Shown here piece by piece: positions 15,545 to 22,864 of a stretch of DNA of 34,131 nucleotides. Position 1 is the stretch's first letter. Each line of letters begins with the position of its first letter. The DNA is taken from NCBI GenBank assembly GCA_964436345.1, contig CAYTCC010000004.1, forward strand, positions 1 to 34,131, written 5' to 3'. The DNA comes from GCA-002694895 sp964436345 (GTDB lineage Bacteria > Chloroflexota > Dehalococcoidia > Lucifugimonadales > GCA-002694895). The position numbers and the translations under genes were made by a program. The notes beneath the pieces were generated by a model. It saw nothing but the letters and a program-made list of their open reading frames with translations, searched no databases and was not told the DNA's origin.

Positions 15545-16522
15545 TTATAAATTAACAGGTAATTTTACTTTTTTTTGTATTTCTTTAATAACGAAATCTA
15601 CTAAATTATCAGTAGGATCAAATCCAAGGACTATTTCTGGATCTGCTACAAAATTCGACATAGCATTTATATCATAAATATATGTTTCATCATCTTCTGA
15701 GTTTACTAAATATTCCAAACCTCCAACATCAATCTTTGCTGATTGAAATATTTTTTCCACTTTTTCAATCAAATGTTGTGGAGGATCAAATTTTTTAACC
15801 AAAGCTCCTCTATCTGAAACTCCATCTTTCATACCATCAATCTTTTGATCATCAATCTTGCAATAATCAGCAGGACATAAATTAAATTCGCCTTCAGTCA
15901 GAAATATCTTTATTGCATAAACATATTTTCCACCTATAGTTTCAACTCTAATAATACTTGAATCTTTAGCAGTTAAAAATTCCTGTACTAATAAAGTTTT
16001 ATCTATACCCCAGTCAATTATATTTGTCTTTAGATAATTTTCTAATTCTAAATAATCCTCAAATTTAATTATATTTGCTCCACTACCACCGATATTTGGT
16101 TTTAATACTATAGGAAATTTTAAATTTTCAACAGATTTTAAAATTGCTTCTTTATGATTAACGACATAAGTTTTAGGGTGTCTTATATTTAAAGATCTTA
16201 ATAAATTAATCTGATTAGATTTAGAAAATTCATATGTATAAGCATCATAACCATTAATAATTCTTAAACCCAAAGATTCTAAATATTTCATATAATTCAA
16301 AGTATAAAAAATAGAATTTTCATGTCCTCTATTGAATGCAGAAGGGCTCATTCTATTAAAAATAACATCAATACCTAAATCATTTTCAGCAGATCCTGGA
16401 TTAAAAGAACTATTCCAACCTTCTAATTTTATATGGGCTATACCTTTTTGTTCTAATTTATTAAAAAACTTCTCAAACCATTCTGGATGTTCGTAATATA
16501 CACCTAAAGTCTTTTGATCCAT
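15545..16522 (-). CDS. ATP-grasp carboxylate-amine/thiol ligase of unknown substrate
   Basis: The 325-residue cytoplasmic protein has a pre-ATP-grasp domain (LGVYYEHPEWFEKFF to about residue 110) similar in layout to glutathione synthetase/RimK, then the ATP-grasp core. Core elements are FPIVLKPNIGGSGANI (lysine and glycine-rich loop), LLVQEFL, and the metal-binding end YIYDINAMSNF. Such enzymes join a carboxylate, activated as acyl phosphate, to an amine. I chose ATG 16522 because GGAG lies 6 bases upstream; a TTG four codons earlier overlaps that site. The ribosome site directly follows the T-run of a terminator, and a leader peptide with CCC precedes that, so expression probably depends on antitermination when cysteine is short. 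The substrate is unknown. Confidence 0.85.
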   Translation of the reverse strand: MDQKTLGVYYEHPEWFEKFFNKLEQKGIAHIKLEGWNSSFNPGSAENDLGIDVIFNRMSPSAFNRGHENSIFYTLNYMKYLESLGLRIINGYDAYTYEFSKSNQINLLRSLNIRHPKTYVVNHKEAILKSVENLKFPIVLKPNIGGSGANIIKFEDYLELENYLKTNIIDWGIDKTLLVQEFLTAKDSSIIRVETIGGKYVYAIKIFLTEGEFNLCPADYCKIDDQKIDGMKDGVSDRGALVKKFDPPQHLIEKVEKIFQSAKIDVGGLEYLVNSEDDETYIYDINAMSNFVADPEIVLGFDPTDNLVDFVIKEIQKKVKLPVNL

Positions 16523-16532
16523 AATTTTCTCC

Positions 16533-16572
16533 AAAAAAAAACCCCCTCTTTTTTGAATTAAGAGGGGGTTTT
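16533..16572 (-). terminator. Intrinsic terminator/attenuator just before the ATP-grasp gene
   Basis: On the minus strand AAAACCCCCTCTT pairs with AAGAGGGGGTTTT (13 bp, 9-base loop), and the 3' arm runs into a continuous nine-T tract. It is the strongest hairpin seen in the window. The ATP-grasp ribosome site GGAG starts at the base after the last T, so no promoter can lie between terminator and gene. Confidence 0.93.
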
Positions 16573-16597
16573 AAAACAAACAACTAAATAAAGCCCC
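16572..16597 (-). promoter_or_regulatory. Possible antiterminator arm pairing with the terminator 5' arm
   Basis: GGGGCTTTA (plus 16589-16597), directly after the leader stop codon, can pair with TAAAACCCC of the terminator's 5' arm: eight pairs with one C-A mismatch and a 15-base loop. Its 5' flank can instead form a small CGTC-acat-GACG hairpin with the end of the leader peptide gene. This gives the 1:2, 2:3, 3:4 pairing series of classical attenuation. It is drawn by eye with no energy calculation. Confidence 0.55.
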
Positions 16598-16598
16598 G

Positions 16599-16649
16599 TC
16601 ATGTGACGTGACAGCAACAACTATTATTATTGTTATTAATTAATATCAT
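16599..16649 (-). CDS. Leader peptide with five Asn and three Cys codons (attenuation uORF)
   Basis: The 16-residue peptide is MILINNNNNSCCCHVT with a TGA stop. Cys codons (TGT TGC TGT) are rare in coding sequence this AT-rich, and three in a row just ahead of an antiterminator/terminator pair is the classic design of a regulatory leader. The ATG is exactly seven bases after the last base of an extended -10 promoter, so the transcript probably begins at the A of ATG and is leaderless. A ribosome waiting at the Cys codons would leave the GGGGC arm free (gene on); one that reaches the stop codon would cover it (gene off). The Asn run may be a second sensor or simple AT-rich filler. Confidence 0.75.
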   Translation of the reverse strand: MILINNNNNSCCCHVT

Positions 16650-16655
16650 TTCAGT

Positions 16656-16664
16656 ATTATATCA
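16656..16664 (-). promoter_or_regulatory. Extended -10 promoter (TGATATAAT) for the leader peptide and ATP-grasp operon
   Basis: TGATATAAT is a perfect TGN-TATAAT extended -10 element lying in the 8 bases or so after the Cys-rich miniprotein stop. No good -35 is seen, which extended -10 promoters do not need. The expected start site is 16649, the A of the leader ATG. Confidence 0.65.
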
Positions 16665-16668
16665 AAAA

Positions 16669-16851
16669 TTAATTCACACTCATATCTGAGCCACAGCATA
16701 ATGGGGATTTTATTTGCCCATCTCCATTTGGACACTGTGATACGCCAACAGAATTTTCACCAACCTCAGCATATACCAATTCTGATCCACATGTTCCACA
16801 AGTAAGATCTTTTACAGACATTGAACAATCAGCACAAGTATAAGTCGCCAT
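16669..16851 (-). CDS. Cys-rich zinc-ribbon miniprotein
   Basis: This 60-residue protein has seven cysteines: C6 and C9 (CADC), C18 and C21 (CGTC), C40, and C52-C53. The first two pairs form a clear zinc ribbon; the C-terminal QCPNGDGQIKSPLCCG segment resembles the 'copper-sensitive/desulfoferrodoxin-like' small ribbon ends, though I do not recognise a named family. GAGGAG lies just before the ATG, a strong ribosome site. The gene is divergent from the HesB-like gene and upstream of the Cys leader. It could provide metal binding or be a small regulator. Confidence 0.82.
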   Translation of the reverse strand: MATYTCADCSMSVKDLTCGTCGSELVYAEVGENSVGVSQCPNGDGQIKSPLCCGSDMSVN

Positions 16852-16936
16852 TTTATTCTCCTCTAAACTATGACAATAAATTATTATAAATATATAATAA
16901 GCTAATCGAATATATAGTTCAATTTAGTTCAACTTA

Positions 16937-17221
16937 ATGAAAATTTCTGAAAAAGCAATTAAAGAACTTATTAAATTAAGATCTGAAAAAGTTAAAGATC
17001 CTACTAAAACTTTAAAAATCGTTACTTTTCCCTTGTGGCAAGGGGAAGGAGATTTTGGAATAGTGATACAAGAAAGATTTGATACAGATATCATTATTAA
17101 AGACAATGATAATAATGAAATTATATCTGTAGATTCTCATTTATCTGAATCAGTCTCTAAAGCTAAATTAGATTTTAAAATCATTAATAAGATGCCTAGC
17201 TTCAAAATAGATATATATTAA
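16937..17221 (+). CDS. HesB/IscA-like fold protein lacking all cysteines
   Basis: The 94-residue protein begins ISEKAIKELIKLRSE, as A-type iron-sulfur carrier proteins do, and continues with the strand pattern TLKIVTF, FGIVIQERFDTD, IISVDSHL, and LDFKIINKMPSFKID, which matches the HesB domain including the late 'DSxxxxxxxxxxxDF' region. IscA, ErpA and SufA use three Cys to hold iron-sulfur clusters; here there is no Cys at all. It therefore belongs to the Cys-less HesB-like group of unknown role. It stands divergent from the Cys-rich miniprotein. The fold assignment is by eye. No ribosome site is evident before the ATG. Confidence 0.65.
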   Translation: MKISEKAIKELIKLRSEKVKDPTKTLKIVTFPLWQGEGDFGIVIQERFDTDIIIKDNDNNEIISVDSHLSESVSKAKLDFKIINKMPSFKIDIY

Positions 17222-17222
17222 T

Positions 17223-17749
17223 CTAAATAAAATTCATACCCCAATATATTGCATCAATTATCAGTGTGTGAAATGTAAATTGGAATCCTCCCAGTACAGA
17301 AAGCTTCCATATTAATTTTCTTCTCATAATTTTATCTTGAAGTGAAAATATCGTTAATAACAATGATGATATTCCCACTAAGTACAAAGAAACCAAATTT
17401 AATATTAAGAAAAAATTATTATTTGTATCTACAAATCCAATTGAAAGAGGCATCCATAATGCTGAAAAAAACAAAATTACTATATATAAACTCAAAATAT
17501 AAAGATAGTCTGATGTGTTAAAAGTTTGAAATCTTTTGTAGTTAATAAAATAAAAAGAGAAAACAAAATATCCAACAGCAGCCAATAACATTGAAAAAAT
17601 TATATAAGGAATATGATTAGTCTCAATCTTATCCCAAAGAGTAGATCCATATTCGGGATAATAAACCAGTCCCCATATATAAGATAAAATTACGGCAGAA
17701 CCTAAAATAAGGTTAACTAATAAAAAAATAGATTTCTGTTTTTAATCAT
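17223..17749 (-). pseudogene. Five-helix membrane protein with an apparent -1 base frameshift near its start
   Basis: An ATG at 17749 follows the acylase stop without a gap (TAAATG). Its frame ends after 10 codons, but adding one A to the AAAAA run at 17739-17743 joins it to a long frame giving about 175 residues. The restored N-terminus has a hydrophobic helix (FLLVNLILGSAVILSYIWGL) and the loop PEYGSTLWDKIETNH, both protein-like, upstream of the first in-frame ATG at 17591. Four more helices follow. With no ATG, GTG or TTG before 17591 in this frame, the choices are a sequencing or real frameshift, slippage, or a short 122-residue product. The family is not recognised. It is in an operon with the acylase. 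Confidence 0.6.
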
Positions 17750-20068
17750 TTAATTTTCAAACTTTAAATAAATATAATCACCATTAACCCATTTCTCTGA
17801 TTGATCGCAATAAAAATCAGAACCAGGATCTCCCGATACTCCCTGAGAATCAATAATCCACATTCCTTTTTCGTTTAAATCAGCAATCAATCTTAAATTG
17901 GCTCCCATTGGAGCTAAATAATTTGGATCAAAACCTGTATTACATACTGTGACACCAGTACCTCCTACGGAAAATCCCCCTCTGTCATACAACAAAGATA
18001 AATCACCTATTACAGATATCGGATGATTCAGATATATTTTGTGAAGATTTCCCCATTTCCATTTATTTTTATCTTTTCCAAATTTGTTTTCCAAATCAAT
18101 TATTATTTTTCTCATAGTATCAATTATTAATTCTGCCCTGCCAGTTGATTTAATCCACCCTTTTGTATCTTCATTTCTTAAAAGATAATTTGCTGCTGCA
18201 GATGCCGAAGGATAAATATGTTCAACTAAATTTTCCGGAAACCATTCTTTAGTTAAAGCAACAGACCATTCATTAAAAAACATTTCAAATATAGTAGCTG
18301 CAATACTTTCAGAATTAGTATCTCCGTCCCAATCATTTAAAATTTCATAAATATTTTGAAATTCATTGTTGTTTTTTATAACCGCCAACAATCCGGGTAA
18401 GCATTCTATAGCTCTCTCAGATTTCATATCATACTGAATTGATTTCATTAAATTAAAATCCACATTTGTTTGTCTTTCCAATCGTTTTCTAATTCTTCTC
18501 ATTCTATGCCCGCTACTCCATGTACCAAAAAAAGGATATGGATAATCATCATTTGCAGGTCGGTTATTCGCAGTTCCAATCCATCCTCTTTCAGGATTTT
18601 TCAAACTTGGCATTCCTTCTTTGGGTATTATTCCTTTCCATCCAAAATTAGGATCCCATCCTGGTTTTATACCTTTATAATGATTATCTCTATAAGGGAT
18701 TCTTCCCATTGCTTGATAACCAAAATCCCCATCAACTGTTCCGTATACCAAACTAAGAGTAGGGACATTCCATCCCTGGAAACTATTCAAAAATTCATCT
18801 GCATTATTGCTTTTATTAATATTCAATGCATCAGTTACAAAACTGCAATATTCAAAACCTAACCAATTCAAAGAAATTGGAGTATCCAAATCTACCCATT
18901 GAGGTAATAATTCATTTACAATTGGTCCATTGACCGTACTCTTTATTTCAAATTCAATATGTTTACGGTTTTTTATTTTAATAATTTCTGTTCTTCTTTC
19001 AAAATTTAAATAACTTTGATCATGTAAATATTTGTCAGGATTTTCTTCATTAAGTTTTTCATAATATAAATCACGTTGTGAACATATATTGTTTGTTATC
19101 CCCCACGCAACTTTTTTATTTCTTCCCATAAATATTAAAGGAACTCCAGAATATGCCATTCCCATTACATCAAAAGATTTTCCAGTCATATGCACCTGAT
19201 ACCAGCATGATACAGCTCCAAATGCAATATGTGGATCACTAGCTAAAATAGGGAAATTAGTTGATGAATTTTCTGGACCCACTACCCAATTATTACTTCC
19301 TAATCCATCTTCTGCTGAAGAAGTGGCCCCACCAAAATTTTCTCCTAAATGATTCCCTCTTTTATACTCTTTTTGATATAAGATGCTTTCATCATCTGCT
19401 TCTCCACCAGTATAAACATTCAATAAATCCCCATCTGTAATATATTTTTTGGCATACTCAGGCATCAATAACAAAGGCATTCTAACTGTAAGATAATATC
19501 TAAATTCATTCATAATTGCCAATGAATGTTCTGATTTCCATTTTTCAGGGTTATAATCAAGAATCATAAATTCAGCAGGGAATAGGTTGTCAATTATATC
19601 TATATAGTGATTTATTCCTCTAGTGAAATGATCTAATAAATTTCTAGACCAATCAGGCATCGTATTATATTCTGTATTTGAAATAGATGAAAAATTCATT
19701 GTTTTAGCCACTTTATCTAAATCCAAACATTTTTCTCCCATTACCTCAGAAAGTGTTCCGAGTGCTTTACGTCTTAAATAATCCAATTGAAATAATCTAT
19801 CATGAGCCATTGTCATCCCAAAGCCAAAAAATATTTTTTCATCTGAATCAGCTTGTATTTTTGGTATACCGTGTTTTTCTCTTTTAAGAACAAATTCTTT
19901 TGTATTATCAATCAACAAATTTGTTCTTAATTCATTATTTGATTTTACATTCTCACCCCACCAAGAATAAAACTCTAATTCATTGCTAAAATTTTCTGCA
20001 ACTATCTGACTAATTCGATCTTCATTTCCTAATTTTTTAAATAAGTCCAGATCAAAATTTGTATACAT
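17750..20068 (-). CDS. Penicillin acylase-family Ntn hydrolase (peptidase family S45)
   Basis: The 772-residue precursor resembles penicillin/acyl-homoserine-lactone acylases, which cut themselves to expose an N-terminal Ser. The segment GLGSNNWVVGP gives the nucleophile Ser258, so the alpha part would be residues 1-257 and beta 258-772. Family features include the early FGFGMTMAHDRLFQLDYLRR block, ILASDPHI after the nucleophile, and WGITNN. Substrates in this family are amides such as beta-lactams, acyl-homoserine lactones or acyl-amino acids. Unusually, I see no signal peptide: the N-terminus (MYTNFDLDLFKKLG) is polar, suggesting a cytoplasmic or unusually exported enzyme. AGGACGG lies upstream of the ATG. 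Confidence 0.92.
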   Translation of the reverse strand: MYTNFDLDLFKKLGNEDRISQIVAENFSNELEFYSWWGENVKSNNELRTNLLIDNTKEFVLKREKHGIPKIQADSDEKIFFGFGMTMAHDRLFQLDYLRRKALGTLSEVMGEKCLDLDKVAKTMNFSSISNTEYNTMPDWSRNLLDHFTRGINHYIDIIDNLFPAEFMILDYNPEKWKSEHSLAIMNEFRYYLTVRMPLLLMPEYAKKYITDGDLLNVYTGGEADDESILYQKEYKRGNHLGENFGGATSSAEDGLGSNNWVVGPENSSTNFPILASDPHIAFGAVSCWYQVHMTGKSFDVMGMAYSGVPLIFMGRNKKVAWGITNNICSQRDLYYEKLNEENPDKYLHDQSYLNFERRTEIIKIKNRKHIEFEIKSTVNGPIVNELLPQWVDLDTPISLNWLGFEYCSFVTDALNINKSNNADEFLNSFQGWNVPTLSLVYGTVDGDFGYQAMGRIPYRDNHYKGIKPGWDPNFGWKGIIPKEGMPSLKNPERGWIGTANNRPANDDYPYPFFGTWSSGHRMRRIRKRLERQTNVDFNLMKSIQYDMKSERAIECLPGLLAVIKNNNEFQNIYEILNDWDGDTNSESIAATIFEMFFNEWSVALTKEWFPENLVEHIYPSASAAANYLLRNEDTKGWIKSTGRAELIIDTMRKIIIDLENKFGKDKNKWKWGNLHKIYLNHPISVIGDLSLLYDRGGFSVGGTGVTVCNTGFDPNYLAPMGANLRLIADLNEKGMWIIDSQGVSGDPGSDFYCDQSEKWVNGDYIYLKFEN

Positions 20069-20158
20069 TGCAAAACCGTCCTATTGAATTAAACTCTAAT
20101 AATAGACTTCATAATTTAAATCATACAACTTATTATTAATAATATAAAATATTTTTTT

Positions 20159-20284
20159 ATGATTTCATTTCATTCTACTAAAAAAGAATATTGTGATATT
20201 TACAATGGACGTATGGTAATAGAATTACATTGTAAACTCAGATGTGTAAATTGTGGTTACATAAGAGATTGCTCAGATCCGTGA
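20159..20284 (+). CDS. 41-residue Cys-rich small protein
   Basis: The ORF runs from ATG 20159 to TGA 20282-20284. Cysteines are C12, C25, C29, C32 and C38, ending LHCKLRCVNCGY and IRDCSDP. The tight CxxxC, CxxC and CGY arrangement is that of a mini zinc ribbon and is unlikely as random AT-rich sequence. There is no ribosome site before the ATG. It is convergent with umuC, 2 bases apart. No function can be named. Confidence 0.5.
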   Translation: MISFHSTKKEYCDIYNGRMVIELHCKLRCVNCGYIRDCSDP

Positions 20285-20286
20285 AT

Positions 20287-21543
20287 TTATATGTTTACAC
20301 TTAAAATTTCTTTCCATCTTGTTGTATACGCAGGAGATAAATTAGATTGATTAACTCTCCAATCGTTCTCAAATTCCTCAGAAGCTAATTTTATAGATTC
20401 ATTTCTAATAGTTGAATTTATATAATCTAAAGAAGTCATCAATTTTTCTCTTTTTATTTTTTTTGAAACATCTTCAAATAAACCTAATTGATTTTGATTT
20501 ACAACTGAAAAATCACTAATAATAATACCTGCTTGTTTGTAAAAAAGTCCCGGTATATAAATTTCATCTAATATCTTTAATGACTCCGAAATTATAATTG
20601 AAGTATCATTTGTTGAAAATTTTAAATTTACCTTGCCATTTAATTTGCGATTTTGATTTGAATATTTATATTTATTAGTATTAATAAATACAGATATAGA
20701 TGATGTAACGCATTTTTGTGCTCTAAGTTTTTCTGCCGTTTTTGACGCAAAAGAACTAATAGCTTTTTTTATTTTATTATAATCATTAGTATCTCTACTA
20801 AAAGTTCTGGAATTTCTTATATTTTTTTTAGGAGATTCAGATGTTTGTAATTCAAAACATTTAATTCCTCTCAATTCATAAACTGTCTTTAATCCAATAA
20901 TAGACATATTGTCTAATATCCATTTATCATTTTTTTTAGCCAAATCATAAGCAGTATAAATGCCTTTACTATATAAAAATCTTGCATATCTATACCCTAT
21001 TCCCCACACATCTGCTATATCAATTTTTTTAATATAAAAATTGATAATTTTCTCAGTATCAAGAAATAAAATATTATTTCTTGATACTTTTTTGGCAAAA
21101 TGATTGGCAATTTTAGCCAATGTTTTTGTAGAAGAAATACCAATAGATACAGGAATTCCGGTCCATTGCAGTATTTTGCAAACTAAATTTAAAGACTCAT
21201 ATTCAATATCTGTTTTATACATAAAATCAATAAAAGCCTCATCAATAGAATAAATTTCTAAATCAAACACAGTATTTTGTAAGATTTTCATAATTCGTCT
21301 AGAAATATCACCATAGAGAGCAAAGTTTGAAGAAAAAATGGAAATATCATTCTCACTGATCAAATTCCGTATCTTAAATATCGGGGTTCCCATCTTAATC
21401 CCCATTTTTTTCACCTCATCACTTCTTGCAATCACGCAGCCATCATTATTAGATAAAACAATAATCGGTTTCCTAATTAAATCAGGTCTAAAAACACGCT
21501 CACAGGAAGCATAAAAATTATTACAATCTAACAATGCAATCAT
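20287..21543 (-). CDS. umuC: UmuC-type Y-family DNA polymerase (Pol V catalytic subunit)
   Basis: The 418-residue protein is a translesion polymerase. It opens with ALLDCNNFYASCERVFRPDL, containing the first catalytic Asp, and VLSNNDGCVIARS typical of UmuC; YSIDEAFIDF carries the second acidic pair. The helix-hairpin-helix region (DVWGIGYRYARFLYSKGI) and little-finger domain follow. A beta-clamp peptide is likely at QLGLF near residue 360. The start overlaps the umuD stop by four bases (ATGA), so the two are coupled. It shares the operator in front of umuD. Confidence 0.95.
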   Translation of the reverse strand: MIALLDCNNFYASCERVFRPDLIRKPIIVLSNNDGCVIARSDEVKKMGIKMGTPIFKIRNLISENDISIFSSNFALYGDISRRIMKILQNTVFDLEIYSIDEAFIDFMYKTDIEYESLNLVCKILQWTGIPVSIGISSTKTLAKIANHFAKKVSRNNILFLDTEKIINFYIKKIDIADVWGIGYRYARFLYSKGIYTAYDLAKKNDKWILDNMSIIGLKTVYELRGIKCFELQTSESPKKNIRNSRTFSRDTNDYNKIKKAISSFASKTAEKLRAQKCVTSSISVFINTNKYKYSNQNRKLNGKVNLKFSTNDTSIIISESLKILDEIYIPGLFYKQAGIIISDFSVVNQNQLGLFEDVSKKIKREKLMTSLDYINSTIRNESIKLASEEFENDWRVNQSNLSPAYTTRWKEILSVNI

Positions 21544-21935
21544 TTGCTTAATTTATGTATTACATAAGTAACCACACCCCATACATAAAATTCCATTTCC
21601 GAATTAATTTTTATCTGATTGGCATATTTATTGTCAGACAAAAGGTAAAAATCATTATTAGATATAAGTAATTTTTTTACAACAAAATTACCATTTAAAA
21701 TAGCAAGTATAATATTTTGATTTTGAGGACTTAAAGATCTGTCAACAATTAAAATATCTCCAGTTGTAATCTTAGACCCTACCATAGAATCACCTTTTAC
21801 TTTCACACAAAATGTTGCTGCAGAATTTTGTATTAAATATTGATTTAAATTCAATCCAGGTTCTAAAAAATCTTCTGCAGGTGAAGGAAATCCCGCATGA
21901 GCAGAAAATTTAAGGAATGGAATTTCAAAAGACAT
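21540..21935 (-). CDS. umuD: UmuD-type self-cleaving S24 peptidase
   Basis: The 131-residue protein is the Pol V accessory subunit. Cleavage site Ala14-Gly15 lies in SAHAGFPSPAEDF; the catalytic dyad is Ser50 in KGDSM and Lys87 in VVKK, 37 residues apart as in E. coli UmuD. No DNA-binding domain is present, so it is not LexA. RecA-driven self-cleavage is the known activation step. The SOS-type palindrome ends 36 bases upstream of the start and overlaps a TATAAT box, so SOS control is likely. Confidence 0.95.
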   Translation of the reverse strand: MSFEIPFLKFSAHAGFPSPAEDFLEPGLNLNQYLIQNSAATFCVKVKGDSMVGSKITTGDILIVDRSLSPQNQNIILAILNGNFVVKKLLISNNDFYLLSDNKYANQIKINSEMEFYVWGVVTYVIHKLSK

Positions 21936-21966
21936 ATTTTATTTATATATTTTTTAATAAAACAAT

Positions 21967-21986
21967 ATTATAGAACATATGTTCTA
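21967..21986 (-). promoter_or_regulatory. SOS-type (LexA-like) operator overlapping the umuDC -10 box
   Basis: TAGAACATATGTTCTA (21971-21986) is a perfect 16-bp palindrome with the GAAC-N4-GTTC core of Gram-positive-style SOS boxes. On the minus strand a consensus TATAAT (21967-21972) overlaps its end, so repressor binding would block the promoter. The same 14-bp core lies before the ftsZ-like gene. The canonical plsY starts on the other side, 41 bases away. Confidence 0.85.
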
Positions 21987-22011
21987 ATTATATCAATCTT
22001 AAAATTTAATA

Positions 22012-22017
22012 TATAAT
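22012..22017 (+). promoter_or_regulatory. -10 box giving a nearly leaderless plsY transcript
   Basis: TATAAT ends 9 bases before the plsY ATG, predicting an RNA start about 3 bases before the codon and leaving no room for a ribosome site. No clear -35 is seen; the call rests on the consensus hexamer in very AT-rich DNA. Confidence 0.35.
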
Positions 22018-22026
22018 ATTTCTGCT

Positions 22027-22629
22027 ATGGATATAATGTATATAATTTTTGCTTATTTAACTGGAAGCATACCTACAGCTTATATTTATTTTAAAATAAA
22101 AAACAAACAAGATATAAGAAATTATGGTAGTGGCAATTCTGGCGCCCTAAATATTTTCAGATCATATTCTTTCAAAGCAGCTACAATCGTACTTTTACTT
22201 GATTTAATAAAATCAGGCTGTATAGCAATTATTGGGGAAAATATTAATATCTCTGATATGACTTTTTACTTTGCCACCATAATGGCAGTTATAGGACACA
22301 ATTTTCCTGTTTATTTAAAATTTAAAGGAGGAAAAGGAGTAGCCGTTGCGTCAGGAATAACTTTAATTGCTATTCCAATTCCTGCAATTAGTGCAGGTAT
22401 AACAATAGTAATTCTAACATTAATACTTAAAAGTCCATTATGGGGGATATTCATAGGGGCACTTGTACTTAACGTTTTAAATATAATCATATATCAATCA
22501 ATCATAATGTTCTTATGGTGCGGAAGTATTTCGTTAATAATATTGTTCACTCACTTATCAAGAAGACGCAAAGAATTAATTCCCGCTATCAAAGCCCTAA
22601 ATCTAAAAAAAATAGGCGAAATTGAATAA
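22027..22629 (+). CDS. plsY: Glycerol-3-phosphate acyltransferase PlsY, canonical copy
   Basis: The 200-residue inner-membrane protein transfers an acyl group from acyl phosphate to glycerol-3-phosphate, the first step of phospholipid synthesis. All three family motifs are intact: YLTGSIPTAY in helix 1, RNYGSGNSGALNIFR (substrate loop), and GHNFPVYLKFKGGKGVA (phosphate-binding loop). It has about five membrane helices. It is transcribed away from umuD; both share a 91-base intergenic region that holds the SOS-type operator. This is the likely housekeeping enzyme, in contrast to the divergent copy at 10371-10973. Confidence 0.93.
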   Translation: MDIMYIIFAYLTGSIPTAYIYFKIKNKQDIRNYGSGNSGALNIFRSYSFKAATIVLLLDLIKSGCIAIIGENINISDMTFYFATIMAVIGHNFPVYLKFKGGKGVAVASGITLIAIPIPAISAGITIVILTLILKSPLWGIFIGALVLNVLNIIIYQSIIMFLWCGSISLIILFTHLSRRRKELIPAIKALNLKKIGEIE

Positions 22630-22641
22630 CCTGTTTTTTAA

Positions 22642-22800
22642 TTAATAATTAAATATTAATATTAAAAATGCATTGAGAAATAATAAAATCACAGCATATA
22701 TTAATAAAGATCTTATAGATTTAAGATAAGCAACAATTTTTTGAATATCAGAGACTTCTTCTTGCGGTTTATAATCAAATTGATTAATATATTGACTCAT
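22642..22800 (-). CDS. Small single-helix membrane protein
   Basis: The 52-residue product starts MSQYINQFDYKPQEE at ATG 22800, which has AAGGAAAG 4-5 bases upstream; a longer upstream reading in the same frame lacks such a site. A polar N-terminus is followed by one helix (LLIYAVILLFLNAFLILIF), so the protein is probably anchored with its tail in the cytoplasm. The family is unknown. It is convergent with plsY and divergent from the alpha/beta hydrolase. Confidence 0.65.
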   Translation of the reverse strand: MSQYINQFDYKPQEEVSDIQKIVAYLKSIRSLLIYAVILLFLNAFLILIFNY

Positions 22801-22864
22801 AATCTTTCCTTTACTAAATAAAATTATCATTTTAATTAACATTATATAAAAAGTAATAAAATTT

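Noticed and set aside
18470..18862. 130-codon plus-strand open frame in the acylase gene
   Set aside because: Antisense to conserved penicillin-acylase sequence; composition is that of a shadow frame.
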